A DNA stretch of 64,000 bases from Caryophanales bacterium (GTDB lineage: Bacteria > Bacillota > Bacilli > Bacillales > Amphibacillaceae): contig JAPFDS010000071.1 in assembly GCA_026168805.1 (NCBI GenBank), forward strand, positions 1 through 64,000, read 5' to 3'. The translations under genes and the position numbers were made by a program. How positions within the stretch are numbered: position 1 is the stretch's first letter; each line of letters starts with the position of its first letter. Shown here in pieces: positions 46,250 through 55,898 of the stretch. Below the pieces are notes generated by a model. It ran no database searches and had not been told where the DNA came from. It was given only the letters and a program-made list of their open reading frames with translations.

Positions 46250-47557
46250 ATGTCAACAAAGCATGAACGAATCATCCGTCATATAGCATCGCTCAATATT
46301 GGAGAGAAAATTTCTGTCAGACAAATCGCTCGCGAGTTACAAGTAAGTGATGGAACAGCATATCGAGCTATTAAAGAAGCTGAGAACCAAGGAATTGTGA
46401 GCACAATCGAGCGTGTTGGCACCATTCGAATTGAGCAAAAGCGTAAAGATGACATCGAGCGTTTAACATTCGCAGAGGTCATTAACATTGTTGATGGACA
46501 AGTTCTCGGAGGAAGAGACGGTCTGCATAAAACATTAAATAAATTTTTGATTGGTGCAATGGAATTAGACGCTATGATGAGATATACAGAAGCGGGTTCA
46601 TTATTGATTATTGGTAACCGGACGCAAGCACATGAAATGGCTATTCGAGAGGGAGCAGCTGTGTTAATTACCGGTGGTTTTGACACAGAAGAACATATCA
46701 AAAAGTTAGCTGATGAAAATGAGCTACCGATTATGTCAACGAGTTATGATTCTTTTACAGTCGCTTCTATGATTAACCGAGCGATTTATGATCAACTCAT
46801 TAAGAAAGACATTGTATTTGTGGGAGATATATTCACCCCCGTAGAAGACGTTCATTTTTTATATACAAATGATACAATCGAAACATGGTATGCGTTAAAT
46901 ACAGATTCCTTGCATACACGTTTTCCTGTTGTTGATGAGTTACATCGTGTGTGTGGGATTGTTACTTCCCAAGACATTGTTGGACAGCCAACAACAACAG
47001 CTGTTGAACATATTATGACAAAATCACCACTCGTGGTCCAAGAGAAAACATCTTTAGCGTATGTAGCGCACATGATGGTTTGGGAAGGAATTGAAGTCAT
47101 TCCAGTTGTTGATGATTCTGAACGCCTATTAGGAGTGGTGTCAAGACAAGACGTATTAAAAGCTCTTCAACAAATCCAAAAACAACCCCAAGTAGGAGAG
47201 ACAATTGACGATATTGTTTCAAGTAACTTAACAGAAATCCGCGGTAGGGAAACAGCATTTAAAACAAAAGTTATTCCGCAAATGACAAATTCATTAGGAA
47301 CGTTATCAAATGGAGTGTTAACATCGCTTATTACTGAAGCGAGTAGAAGGTTACTGTTAATTGAAAAGAAGTGCGAAATCGTAGCAGAGAATATTACAAT
47401 GTATTATATTGAACCCGTACAAATTGACCGCAAAGTTACCATTCACCCGCGGTTACTAGAGGCTGGTCGAATGTATGCAAAAGTGGATGTAGACATATAT
47501 GCAGAAAGAAAACTTGTAGGCAAAGGTTTATTATCTGCACAGCTCATTAGTCGATAA
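46250..47557 (+). CDS. ytoI: YtoI: winged helix, DRTGG, CBS pair and hotdog domain regulator
   Basis: 435 residues with four parts: winged HTH (1-60, IGEKISVRQIARELQVSDGTAYRAI), DRTGG domain (about 65-180), two CBS domains (about 190-305, VEHIMTKSPLVVQEKTSLAYVAHMM, VVSRQDVLKAL) and a hotdog/thioesterase-like domain (about 315-435, THP-type IHPRLLEAG). CBS pairs bind adenine nucleotides, so a nucleotide-sensing transcription factor is likely; its targets are unknown. Start ATG 46250 is chosen, although the ribosome site AGCGAGTGA is weak. Confidence 0.88.
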   Translation: MSTKHERIIRHIASLNIGEKISVRQIARELQVSDGTAYRAIKEAENQGIVSTIERVGTIRIEQKRKDDIERLTFAEVINIVDGQVLGGRDGLHKTLNKFLIGAMELDAMMRYTEAGSLLIIGNRTQAHEMAIREGAAVLITGGFDTEEHIKKLADENELPIMSTSYDSFTVASMINRAIYDQLIKKDIVFVGDIFTPVEDVHFLYTNDTIETWYALNTDSLHTRFPVVDELHRVCGIVTSQDIVGQPTTTAVEHIMTKSPLVVQEKTSLAYVAHMMVWEGIEVIPVVDDSERLLGVVSRQDVLKALQQIQKQPQVGETIDDIVSSNLTEIRGRETAFKTKVIPQMTNSLGTLSNGVLTSLITEASRRLLLIEKKCEIVAENITMYYIEPVQIDRKVTIHPRLLEAGRMYAKVDVDIYAERKLVGKGLLSAQLISR

Positions 47558-47600
47558 AAAACACCTCCACTACTCTATTCAGTAGCCGGAGGTGTTTTGT
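47557..47600. terminator. bidirectional terminator between ytoI and ytpI
   Basis: Stem AAAACACCTCC / GGAGGTGTTTT with inner ACTAC / GTAGC-like pairing, A- and T-runs on both sides. Confidence 0.9.
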
Positions 47601-47601
47601 T

Positions 47602-47895
47602 TTATACGTTGTTTAAACGTCTATATTCTTTTTTATAATGGCGTGCCTCTTTAAAGCCATAGTTTAATTGTATAAAGCCAAGCAATAAGAATATAATTCC
47701 GATGAACAACGAAACTTTTGTTTGGTAAAAGAAATATTGATTCACCGCAAATACACCAATAAATACACCTAAGGCAATACGGGATTTAGCATTGTAATAG
47801 GCCTGGATAAGTGGATCTTTCATACGTAAAATGGTTACTTTATAATATACGAAAAGTACAATTGCGACTATCATTAAAATGGTAAAAATAATCAT
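47602..47895 (-). CDS. ytpI: YtpI family membrane protein
   Basis: 97 residues with three membrane helices (about 2-18, 41-59 and 63-79) and a basic C-terminus (KEARHYKKEYRR). The segment AYYNAKSRIALGVFIGVFAVNQYFF is the YtpI family core. Function unknown. It lies convergent to ytoI and divergent from nrnA, as in B. subtilis. Confidence 0.86.
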   Translation of the reverse strand: MIIFTILMIVAIVLFVYYKVTILRMKDPLIQAYYNAKSRIALGVFIGVFAVNQYFFYQTKVSLFIGIIFLLLGFIQLNYGFKEARHYKKEYRRLNNV

Positions 47896-48002
47896 CGGCT
47901 TCGCTCACTTTCATTGAACATGCTTTACGTATATATTGTAACGTATTTATCACAAAATATCTATTTTTTAAATCAAGTACATGACACTAGGGAGGATTAC
48001 AT

Positions 48003-48944
48003 ATGACCATTCAGTCAATTATTGAAACGATTCAGTCTTTTGAAACGATTATTATTCATCGACATGTTCGACCAGATCCTGATGCACTCGGTTCTCAAGC
48101 GGGTTTAAAAGAGATCATCCAACAATCATTTCCAAATAAAAACGTTTTCGTAGTAGGGGAAGAAGACCCTTCGCTCAGATTTTTAGTTCATATGGATACT
48201 ATTTCAGATGAACAGTACAAAGGTTCTTTAGTGATTGTCTGTGACACTGCAAATACAGATAGAATTAGTGATCAGAGATACGCTCTCGCTGAAAAGATTA
48301 TTAAAATCGATCATCATCCAAACAACGATGCTTATGGAGACGTTTTATGGGTAAATACAGATGCGAGTTCAACAAGTGAGATGATTTATACGCTCTATAA
48401 AGAAGGAAAAGAATCTGGACTCAAGTTAAATGATGCTGGGGCACGATTGTTATATGCTGGTATCGTAGGGGATACGGGACGATTTCTCTTTCCTAGTACG
48501 ACAGAAAAGACATTTTCATATGCAGCAGAACTTGTAGAGTACGATTTTGATCGAACGAAATTATATAGTCAAATGTATGAAGTGGATGATCGCATCGCTC
48601 GGGCACGAGGATTTGTGTTAGAAAACTTTACGATATCTCCAAATGGCTCTAGTGCAGTGAAAATCACGGCAGAAAAGCTCAAAGAACTGAAGTTAGATAT
48701 TATGGAAACGGGTCAACTCGTTCGTGTGCTTGGGGATATTAAAGGGATCAAAGCATGGGTTTTCTTTATTGAAGAATCTGAGACGCGGATTCGCGTAAGG
48801 CTTCGCTCCAATGGACCAATCATCAATACGATTGCCGAGAGATTCCGAGGTGGTGGACATCCATTAGCATCTGGTGCTACCGTACATTCGTGGGAAGAAG
48901 CGGATGAATTAATCGCTCAACTAGAAGAAGTATGTGCACAATAA
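48003..48944 (+). CDS. nrnA: NrnA nanoRNase / pAp phosphatase (DHH-DHHA1)
   Basis: 313 residues. DHH part: HRHVRPDPDALGSQ, VCDTANTDR, and IDHHPNND near 102-109; DHHA1 part with FRGGGHPLASGA near 282. The enzyme degrades 2-5 nt RNAs from the 5' or 3' end and turns pAp into AMP; in Bacillus it is the functional stand-in for Orn and CysQ. Downstream, after four bases, begins a large palindromic repeat. Confidence 0.94.
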   Translation: MTIQSIIETIQSFETIIIHRHVRPDPDALGSQAGLKEIIQQSFPNKNVFVVGEEDPSLRFLVHMDTISDEQYKGSLVIVCDTANTDRISDQRYALAEKIIKIDHHPNNDAYGDVLWVNTDASSTSEMIYTLYKEGKESGLKLNDAGARLLYAGIVGDTGRFLFPSTTEKTFSYAAELVEYDFDRTKLYSQMYEVDDRIARARGFVLENFTISPNGSSAVKITAEKLKELKLDIMETGQLVRVLGDIKGIKAWVFFIEESETRIRVRLRSNGPIINTIAERFRGGGHPLASGATVHSWEEADELIAQLEEVCAQ

Positions 48945-48948
48945 TAAA

Positions 48949-49186
48949 AGGTTGGAACGATAGAGTTAAAATTGATTCAAATATGAACATTCTAATTTAG
49001 TAAGGTGGAATTACCCGCTTCGGAAATATACTTCGCTTTCCTGCGGGCAGCTGATGAGCCTCCTCGTGCTCCGCACTGCGGGGTCTCATCGAGGCTTTTG
49101 CTCCCGCGGGAGTCTACGTATATTTCCTACGCTAAATTAGAATGTTATTCGTGTTTTTGGAGATATAACTTTGATTTGTCCCAGCC
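48949..49186. repeat. palindromic repeat with GC-rich core (copy B)
   Basis: 238 bp. Arms include AACATTCTAATTTAG / CTAAATTAGAATGTT (48986-49000, 49132-49146); between them is a GC-rich core (49036-49114) with CTGCGGGCAGCTGATGAGCC and CTCCCGCGGGAGTC. Ends resemble those of copy C at 43756 in reverse orientation (GATTTGTCCCA), and the core is nearly that of copy A at 21707. It fills the gap between the converging nrnA and ytrI. Confidence 0.88.
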
Positions 49187-49190
49187 ACTT

Positions 49191-49694
49191 TTAAGGTTCT
49201 AGTGTCGCTTTGAGTGTTATTTTGGCAGTTGAATATAAAATAAACCGTGATACTTCAAATGAATAAGAAAATCCGTCTATTTTAAATGTTTTATTTTCGA
49301 TGGCAGCAATGAGTAGCTCATTGTTTTCTGCGGTGGATGATACACTTTTACCTATAATGAGATCAATTTCATCTGTAATGAGTTCTTCGAGTTGGTGTGT
49401 AGCGAGCCGGTCCAGACGTAATTCTTTTTCATTTTCGATCATAATATCAATTTGTTCGATGGTATAAGGCTTTGATTCTTGTTCTTCTGCTTCTTCTTTA
49501 TCTTCGAGAAGTGCATCGTTAAAGTTGGTTAGCTCTTTATTAGACGCTCGTAATTCGCTGTTTTCTTGAACAATCTGTTCGTAAATGGTCCCATACATAA
49601 ATAACATAATGACGTAGGCTACAACTACACCGACAACGACTCCGATGAGAAATCTTTGCCAAGAAGGTCGTTTATAAACCGGTGGAATATGCAT
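49191..49694 (-). CDS. ytrI: sporulation membrane protein YtrI
   Basis: 167 residues: one membrane helix (about 14-34, RFLIGVVVGVVVAYVIMLFMYG), a coiled-coil stalk (38-70, QENSELRASNKELTNFND) and a C-terminal extracytoplasmic beta domain. ATG 49694 overlaps the ytrH stop by one base (TAATG) and has AGAGGATG upstream; the longer frame from 49721 reaches into ytrH. The ytrH-ytrI pair is needed for normal sporulation in B. subtilis under sigma-E. Confidence 0.85.
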   Translation of the reverse strand: MHIPPVYKRPSWQRFLIGVVVGVVVAYVIMLFMYGTIYEQIVQENSELRASNKELTNFNDALLEDKEEAEEQESKPYTIEQIDIMIENEKELRLDRLATHQLEELITDEIDLIIGKSVSSTAENNELLIAAIENKTFKIDGFSYSFEVSRFILYSTAKITLKATLEP

Positions 49695-50026
49695 TAAGTC
49701 ACATCCTCTTGTAAAAACCAACTAATAATAATTAAGGCAGATTTTACGCCACCCATAGCTGCTAAAATAATAAAAATTTGCTTGAATAAATCGACTGTGG
49801 ATCCATCAATGAGCCCACGCTCTAAATTTGAAATAGCATCAAACGTCCCACCGATTGCTGCAACGACAGCCCAAATACGTAATCCCTTTGCAATCCGCGT
49901 AATAGCAGTAAAAGGAGGATCGCCAGTTAGGAAAGAACCTATGCTTCCAATAAGTGCTCCACCAATAATTACGCCAAATGCGATAAAGTAACAGTGAATA
50001 CAAGCGACAATAAATCGTTCTTCCAT
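49694..50026 (-). CDS. ytrH: sporulation membrane protein YtrH
   Basis: 110 residues with three hydrophobic helices (about 7-35, 48-65 and 82-103) and the family pieces GALIGSIGSFLTGDPPF and RIAKGLRIWAVVAAIGGTFD. Works with YtrI in the mother cell. TGAGGAGAG is the ribosome site. The divergent gene is dnaE, with about 140 bases between. Confidence 0.9.
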   Translation of the reverse strand: MEERFIVACIHCYFIAFGVIIGGALIGSIGSFLTGDPPFTAITRIAKGLRIWAVVAAIGGTFDAISNLERGLIDGSTVDLFKQIFIILAAMGGVKSALIIISWFLQEDVT

Positions 50027-50061
50027 AAGATATAACTCTCCTCAATCATGACGTTTAATTA

Positions 50062-50091
50062 ATTCTATGACTTAGGTGGACAAGTTATGTT
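50062..50091 (-). promoter_or_regulatory. possible sigma-E promoter of ytrHI
   Basis: On the minus strand ACATAA, 15 bases, CATAGAAT, compared with the sigma-E pattern (CATATT, 13-15, CATACAMT). Plausible because ytrHI is sigma-E controlled in B. subtilis, but weak. Confidence 0.35.
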
Positions 50092-50166
50092 TTTAAAGAC
50101 TCTCTGCATGCATATGGAATATGGTTGTTGTATAATCAAATGTACGATATTTGGAGGAAAGATATC

Positions 50167-53100
50167 ATGACATTTACACACGTAAACGTGCAAACTGGAT
50201 ACAGTTTTATGAAAAGCACTATACAAATAGATAGTCTTATTAAGCGTGCAAAAGAGTTGCAAATGACGTCTTTAGCTATCACAGATCAACATGCACTCTA
50301 TGGCGTAGTTCCTTTTTATAAAGCTTGTGTACAAGCAGGAATGCATCCATTAATAGGCATGCAAGTTCAAATAGAAACTTCAGATGGGCACGTACACACA
50401 TGTACCGTACTAGCCAAAAACAACACTGGATATGAACAAATATCTCGTTTAAGTACAAATATCCAAATAAATGAACGAAAATCCATCTCTTTCGCCGCGT
50501 TTAAACAATACGCAAATGAACATATTGTCTGTATCTATCACGCAATGAATCTATTCTTTGTGCAACAGTGTAGCAATCAGACTTATGAAGATGTTCATCA
50601 AGAGCTGAGGCAGTGGCAACAACTTGTCGGGTTTGAACAGTTTTATCTTGGGATTCAGGATCATGGAAACAGAGAGGAACGTGCAATGATCCAGCACGCT
50701 CGTTCTTTGCATGACGACTATTCGATTCAGGTCGTTGCATTGCAAGATGTCCGCTACCTTTATGAAAATGAAGAAGAAGCTTATCGGTGTTTGCGTGCAA
50801 TGGATGAAGGGGAATTGCTGGAAGAGAAAGCACCTTCCAACGATGACAAACGACGCCACCTTCGTTCGGGGCAAGAAATGGAACAATTGTTTCATGACGT
50901 TTTTCCTGAAGCGTTGCAAGCGACAAATAAAATTGCTGATCAGTGTGATGTGACGTTTGATTTCGATCACGTACATATGCCTACATTTCCAGTCCCAGAA
51001 GAAAAAAACGCACATATGTATGTGCGTGAGTTCTGTGAAAAAGGGCTACTCTCGCGTTATGGTGAAGCGGATGAACAAGTGAAGCAACGGATGAATATGG
51101 AACTTGAAGTGATCCAAACGATGGGATTCAGTGATTATTTTTTAATTGTTGCTGACTTTGTTTCCTATGCAAAACGAGAAGGGATTATTGTTGGACCTGG
51201 AAGAGGATCAGCTGCAGGGTCTCTCGTTGCATACTTATTAGGAATTACCAATGTTGATCCGATCAAGCACGACTTATTATTTGAACGTTTCTTAAACCCA
51301 GAACGAAAGTCGCTTCCTGATATTGACATAGACTTTTCGGATCATAGACGAGCTGAAGTCATTGAATATGTGAAAGAAAAGTATGGAAGGGAAAGAGTTG
51401 CTCAAATTATCACCTTTGGTACATTTGGCCCGCGATCACTTGTTAGGGAAATTAGTAAAGTGATTGAGCTGAACGAAACGGATGAAAAATTTGTGTTGCA
51501 ACAAATCCCAACACAAGCGCATGAACCTATTGTAGCGTATGTGAAACAATCGAAAGAATTATTTAGTTATATCGAACAATCGCCCAAATTACAGCAATTA
51601 TTTCGGTATGCAAGAGTATTAGAAGGACTTCCGCGACATACGTCCACGCATGCTGCTGGAGTGGTGATCAGTAAAGAGCCACTTACGACATATACGCCAC
51701 TTACGGCTGGGGCAAGTGGAGAATATATTACCCAATTTGCGATGAATGAAATAGAAGCAGTAGGCTTACTTAAAATGGACTTTTTAGGCGTTAGAAACTT
51801 GTCGCTCCTTGAAAGACTTACGTCAATGATTGAACGTTTTTCTAAACAACCATTTTCTCTAGAGGAAATTCCCGCAAATGATCCAAAAACATTTTCGATG
51901 CTAAGTGAAGGATTAACGGCTGGTGTGTTTCAATTTGAATCCGCAGGTATGACGAGAGTTCTAACTACGCTTCAGCCAACAGCATTTGAAGATTTAGTTG
52001 CCGTGAATGCTCTGTACCGTCCAGGTCCTATGGAATATATATCCACCTTTATTGCTCGCAAAAATGGAACGGAAAAGATCACCTATCCCCATGAAGATGT
52101 AGCACCAATTTTAGAGCAAACGTATGGTGTTCTTGTGTATCAAGAACAAATTATACAACTCGCGAATAGAATTGCCGGATTGACATATGGAGAAGCAGAT
52201 ATTTTACGCAGAGCGATTAGTAAGAAAGATCATCATTTAATGGAAGAAATGAAACAAGCTTTTTTAAATGGATGTATCAATAATGGATATAGTGAAGAGG
52301 TAGCCTTTCAACTATTTGATTGGATTGTTAAGTTTTCGAATTACGGATTTAACAAGAGCCATTCAGTCGCATACAGTATGATTGCCTATCAACTTGCGTA
52401 TATAAAGGCACATGAACCACATATATTTTTCACATGCTTACTTAGTTCAACCAATCAAAATGAACAATTAGAGCGTTACATGAAAGAGGCAGAAGCAATC
52501 AATATTTTAATTGCTCCTCCTGATATTAATCAAAGTACCTATGGATATCGGTTAGAAAAGCAATCGATTCGAATGGGACTTCGCTCAATTAAAGGAATTG
52601 GTTATCAGACGGCTCAAGAGATTATTCAAGCTAGAAAAGAAGGACGCTTCATGAATTTGTTTGACTTTTGTATGCGGATTTCTACTAAAAAAGTCAACCG
52701 TAAAACGATTGAAACACTTATTCGAGCGGGAGCATTTGATGCAACCTATCCGAATCGAAGAAGTTTATTAGAATCTTTAGAACAAGCACTTGAACAAGCA
52801 GTGCTCTTCAAAGAATTTAATGAACAACCAAGTTTCTTAGAAGAGCAAATTGATTTGCGTCCAAAGTATGCGGATGTTGAGGACATGAATCTATTAGAAA
52901 AACTTCAGGAAGAAAAAGAACTTATTGGGCGCTATGCATCAAGTCATCCCTTAGAAGAAGTGCGACCGCAATTACGTGCGAAAAACTTCATCCCATTTAA
53001 AACCTTTCATCCTCGTACAATGAAAAATGTCGTGTCTTCTGCAGGTATTATTCAGTCCATTCGTAAAATACGGACCAAAAGAGGAGATTCGATGGCATTT

Positions 53101-53517
53101 GCTACGATGAGTGATGAAGAAGCGGAAATAGATACGGTCATTTTCCCAAATGTCTATCGAGATGTTAGCCAATGGTTGGATGAACAAAAGATTGTTCAAA
53201 TGAAGGGGAAAGTAGAAGAGAGAAATGGCAGGACACAATATGTTCTATCACATATTGACGAACTAGATCTATCATCATTACAAAAAGAAACGACCGGTAA
53301 TCTATATGTAAAATTAACGGATGAAAATGACCGAGATGCATTACAGCATATAGCTCAATTAGCTCATGAATATAATGGTACAGTTTCTATTATTGTGTAT
53401 GAAGAGCGAAGAAAACAATCGTATCAACTATCCTCTCAGTACAAAGTAAATACAAGTAAGAAATGTATTCAATCATTTAAAGAGTTATTTGGTGCAGAAA
53501 ATGTGGTGTTTAAGTAA
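50167..53517 (+). CDS. dnaE: DNA polymerase III alpha subunit DnaE
   Basis: 1116 residues (B. subtilis 1115). PHP domain 1-270, palm with GPGRGSAAGSLVAYLLG and catalytic PDIDIDFSDHRR near 384, fingers with GLPRHTSTHAAGV and FQFESAGMTRVL, helix-hairpin-helix near 800-870, and OB fold near 960-1050. It is the non-proofreading DnaE that extends primers on the lagging strand, not PolC. The first PHP motif reads HVNVQTGYS where others have HxxVHSxYS, so metal binding there is doubtful. Start ATG 50167 has TTGGAGGAAAG. Confidence 0.96.
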   Translation: MTFTHVNVQTGYSFMKSTIQIDSLIKRAKELQMTSLAITDQHALYGVVPFYKACVQAGMHPLIGMQVQIETSDGHVHTCTVLAKNNTGYEQISRLSTNIQINERKSISFAAFKQYANEHIVCIYHAMNLFFVQQCSNQTYEDVHQELRQWQQLVGFEQFYLGIQDHGNREERAMIQHARSLHDDYSIQVVALQDVRYLYENEEEAYRCLRAMDEGELLEEKAPSNDDKRRHLRSGQEMEQLFHDVFPEALQATNKIADQCDVTFDFDHVHMPTFPVPEEKNAHMYVREFCEKGLLSRYGEADEQVKQRMNMELEVIQTMGFSDYFLIVADFVSYAKREGIIVGPGRGSAAGSLVAYLLGITNVDPIKHDLLFERFLNPERKSLPDIDIDFSDHRRAEVIEYVKEKYGRERVAQIITFGTFGPRSLVREISKVIELNETDEKFVLQQIPTQAHEPIVAYVKQSKELFSYIEQSPKLQQLFRYARVLEGLPRHTSTHAAGVVISKEPLTTYTPLTAGASGEYITQFAMNEIEAVGLLKMDFLGVRNLSLLERLTSMIERFSKQPFSLEEIPANDPKTFSMLSEGLTAGVFQFESAGMTRVLTTLQPTAFEDLVAVNALYRPGPMEYISTFIARKNGTEKITYPHEDVAPILEQTYGVLVYQEQIIQLANRIAGLTYGEADILRRAISKKDHHLMEEMKQAFLNGCINNGYSEEVAFQLFDWIVKFSNYGFNKSHSVAYSMIAYQLAYIKAHEPHIFFTCLLSSTNQNEQLERYMKEAEAINILIAPPDINQSTYGYRLEKQSIRMGLRSIKGIGYQTAQEIIQARKEGRFMNLFDFCMRISTKKVNRKTIETLIRAGAFDATYPNRRSLLESLEQALEQAVLFKEFNEQPSFLEEQIDLRPKYADVEDMNLLEKLQEEKELIGRYASSHPLEEVRPQLRAKNFIPFKTFHPRTMKNVVSSAGIIQSIRKIRTKRGDSMAFATMSDEEAEIDTVIFPNVYRDVSQWLDEQKIVQMKGKVEERNGRTQYVLSHIDELDLSSLQKETTGNLYVKLTDENDRDALQHIAQLAHEYNGTVSIIVYEERRKQSYQLSSQYKVNTSKKCIQSFKELFGAENVVFK

Positions 53518-53537
53518 TGTACGAACATTAACATTTC

Positions 53538-53565
53538 TTTACAGAAACTCTTCATCTGTTATAAT
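53538..53565 (+). promoter_or_regulatory. sigma-A promoter of ytsJ
   Basis: TTTACA, 16-bp spacer, TATAAT, about 110 bases before the gene. Confidence 0.65.
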
Positions 53566-53677
53566 TAAGAGGTTATAAAATTTGTTGTTTGGATGTTGAA
53601 ATTGATTATACGATCGAATGTAGAATGGACTTATCATAATTATCATTATTTCTAGCAGTAAAAGGAGCGTATCAAAC

Positions 53678-54916
53678 ATGACAAACTTAAGAAATGAAGC
53701 ATTACATATGCATCAAGTAAACCAGGGGAAATTATCGATCCGTTCAAAAGTTCCTGTACGTAATGCGAAAGATCTTAGTTTAGCGTATTCACCAGGAGTA
53801 GCAGAACCTTGTAAGGAAATATATGATCGTACGGAGCGCGTATTTGACTATACAATGAAAGGGAATATGGTTGCGGTTGTAAGTGATGGCTCTGCAGTGT
53901 TAGGACTAGGAAACATTGGAGCTGAAGCTTCTCTTCCTGTCATGGAAGGGAAGTCGGTATTGTTCAAAAGTTTCGCTGGTGTAGACTCATTTCCAATATG
54001 CTTAAATACAAATGATATAGACGAGATTGTACAAACCGTTAAATTAATGGAGCCAACCTTTGGTGGAGTTAATTTAGAAGATATTGCAGCACCAAATTGC
54101 TTTATTATTGAAGAGCGTCTGAAAAAAGAAACAAATATCCCAATTTTCCATGATGATCAACATGGGACAGCAATCGTAACCGTCGCTGGTCTTATCAATG
54201 CATTAAAACTCGTAGGTAAATCATTTTCCAACATTCGTGTTGTAGCAAATGGGGCAGGTGCTGCAGGTATTGCAATTATTAAACTGTTATATCACTTTGG
54301 GGTAAGAGATGTAGTGATGTGCGATTCAAAAGGTGCTATTTATGAAGGGCGCACAGAAGGTATGAACAGTGTGAAAGATGAAATCGCTGCGTGGACAAAT
54401 AAAGACAATCGAGAAGGCGACTTAGCAGAAATGCTTGAAGGTGCTGATGTATTTATTGGTGTTTCTGTTGGTGGTATTTTAACAGAAGAAATGGTCGCAA
54501 ATATGAATGAAGATCCAATTATCTTCGCAATGGCCAACCCTGATCCGGAAATCAATCCAGCAGAGGCGAAAAAGGCAGGCGCGAAAATTATTGGTACAGG
54601 CCGCTCAGATTATCCAAACCAAGTGAATAACGTACTTGCATTTCCAGGTATTTTTAGAGGAGCATTGGATGTTCGAGCTACACGAATTAACGAGGAAATG
54701 AAAGTAGCTGCCGCTGAAGCTATTGCCTCATTAATTGCGGATGACGAATTAAATGAAGATTATGTCATTCCAGGGCCATTTGATTTACGAGTTGCGCCAG
54801 CAGTTGCAGCAAGTGTTGCTAAAGCAGCTATGGAAACTGGGGTTGCCCGAATTGAATTAGATCCTGAAGAAATTGCTGAGAAAACAAGACAATTAACAAA
54901 TGTGATAAACGATTAA
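53678..54916 (+). CDS. ytsJ: NADP-type malic enzyme YtsJ
   Basis: 412 residues of the short bacterial malic enzyme. SLAYSPGVAEPCKEI, the catalytic region SDGSAVLGLGNIGAEASLPVMEGK, metal site EDIAAPNCF and HDDQHGTA, and the Rossmann VVANGAGAAGIAI. Decarboxylates malate to pyruvate with NADP; in B. subtilis YtsJ is the main malic enzyme on malate. AGGAGCG ribosome site. The next gene is accD, and a weak dyad (ACGTGT / ACACGT) follows the stop without T-run. Confidence 0.92.
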   Translation: MTNLRNEALHMHQVNQGKLSIRSKVPVRNAKDLSLAYSPGVAEPCKEIYDRTERVFDYTMKGNMVAVVSDGSAVLGLGNIGAEASLPVMEGKSVLFKSFAGVDSFPICLNTNDIDEIVQTVKLMEPTFGGVNLEDIAAPNCFIIEERLKKETNIPIFHDDQHGTAIVTVAGLINALKLVGKSFSNIRVVANGAGAAGIAIIKLLYHFGVRDVVMCDSKGAIYEGRTEGMNSVKDEIAAWTNKDNREGDLAEMLEGADVFIGVSVGGILTEEMVANMNEDPIIFAMANPDPEINPAEAKKAGAKIIGTGRSDYPNQVNNVLAFPGIFRGALDVRATRINEEMKVAAAEAIASLIADDELNEDYVIPGPFDLRVAPAVAASVAKAAMETGVARIELDPEEIAEKTRQLTNVIND

Positions 54917-55037
54917 TAAAACGTGTGGATCATAAACACGTGATTTCATAAAAAGTATACAAGTCTATGTAGTTGTTCAAATTCTCTAGAAATAGCTGGA
55001 TTTGAATGGACTGTTAAGATTTAAAGGAGGAATACCT

Positions 55038-55898
55038 TTGCTTAAAGACATTTTTGGTAGGAGAAAGAAACATTCTTCTGTACCGAATGAGCAATCAAAA
55101 AATGACATTCCAGAAGGATTAATGAAGAAATGTCCCACATGTAAGAAAATATTTTACGAAAAAGAAATGGCAAAAAACATTGAGGTATGTCCAAACTGTG
55201 ATTTTCACCACTCATTAAGTGCTTGGGAGCGGATTGATAGTTTATTTGATGAAGGCACTTTTGAAGAATGGGATGCGCATTTAAAGACAAGTAACCCATT
55301 AGACTTCCCAGATTACCTTGAGAAAATAGAAAAAGACTGTGAGAAAACAAACTTATCAGAAGCAGTCGTTACAGGTAAAGGCTTCATGGATGAACGTCCT
55401 GTTGCTTTTAGTGTGATGGATTCACGCTTTAGAATGGGAAGCATGGGTTCTGTTGTCGGAGAGAAGATTGCCCGAGCGATTGAACGTGCGAAAGATGAGG
55501 GTTTACCTTTTGTTATTTTTACAGCGTCTGGTGGAGCTAGAATGCAAGAAGGTGTACTGAGCCTCATGCAAATGTCAAAAACATCTGTTGCTATTAAGCG
55601 TTTTTCCGAAGCAGGTGGACTTATGATTTCTGTGATGACACATCCTACAACAGGGGGCGTATCAGCAAGTTTTGCTTCTCTCGGAGACTACAATTTTGCG
55701 GAACCTAAAGCACTTATTGGTTTTGCGGGAAGACGTATCATTGAGCAAACAACACGCGAAAAGTTACCGGATGACTTCCAGACAGCCGAATTTTTATTAA
55801 AACATGGTCATATCGATCGAGTCGTTCACCGACATGAAATGAAAGAGTTACTATCTTCACTTGTCCAAATGCATGATAAAAGTGAGGTGTCATCCTAA
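55038..55898 (+). CDS. accD: acetyl-CoA carboxylase carboxyltransferase subunit beta
   Basis: 286 residues starting at TTG 55038, with AAAGGAGGA six bases upstream; the ATG at 55002 has no ribosome site and would add residues not found in other AccD. Zinc ribbon C32-x2-C35 and C51-x2-C54, then crotonase-fold carboxyltransferase with [29 protein letters not shown] and [16 protein letters not shown]. Makes malonyl-CoA with AccA. Coupled to accA by TAATG. Confidence 0.95.
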   Translation: MLKDIFGRRKKHSSVPNEQSKNDIPEGLMKKCPTCKKIFYEKEMAKNIEVCPNCDFHHSLSAWERIDSLFDEGTFEEWDAHLKTSNPLDFPDYLEKIEKDCEKTNLSEAVVTGKGFMDERPVAFSVMDSRFRMGSMGSVVGEKIARAIERAKDEGLPFVIFTASGGARMQEGVLSLMQMSKTSVAIKRFSEAGGLMISVMTHPTTGGVSASFASLGDYNFAEPKALIGFAGRRIIEQTTREKLPDDFQTAEFLLKHGHIDRVVHRHEMKELLSSLVQMHDKSEVSS

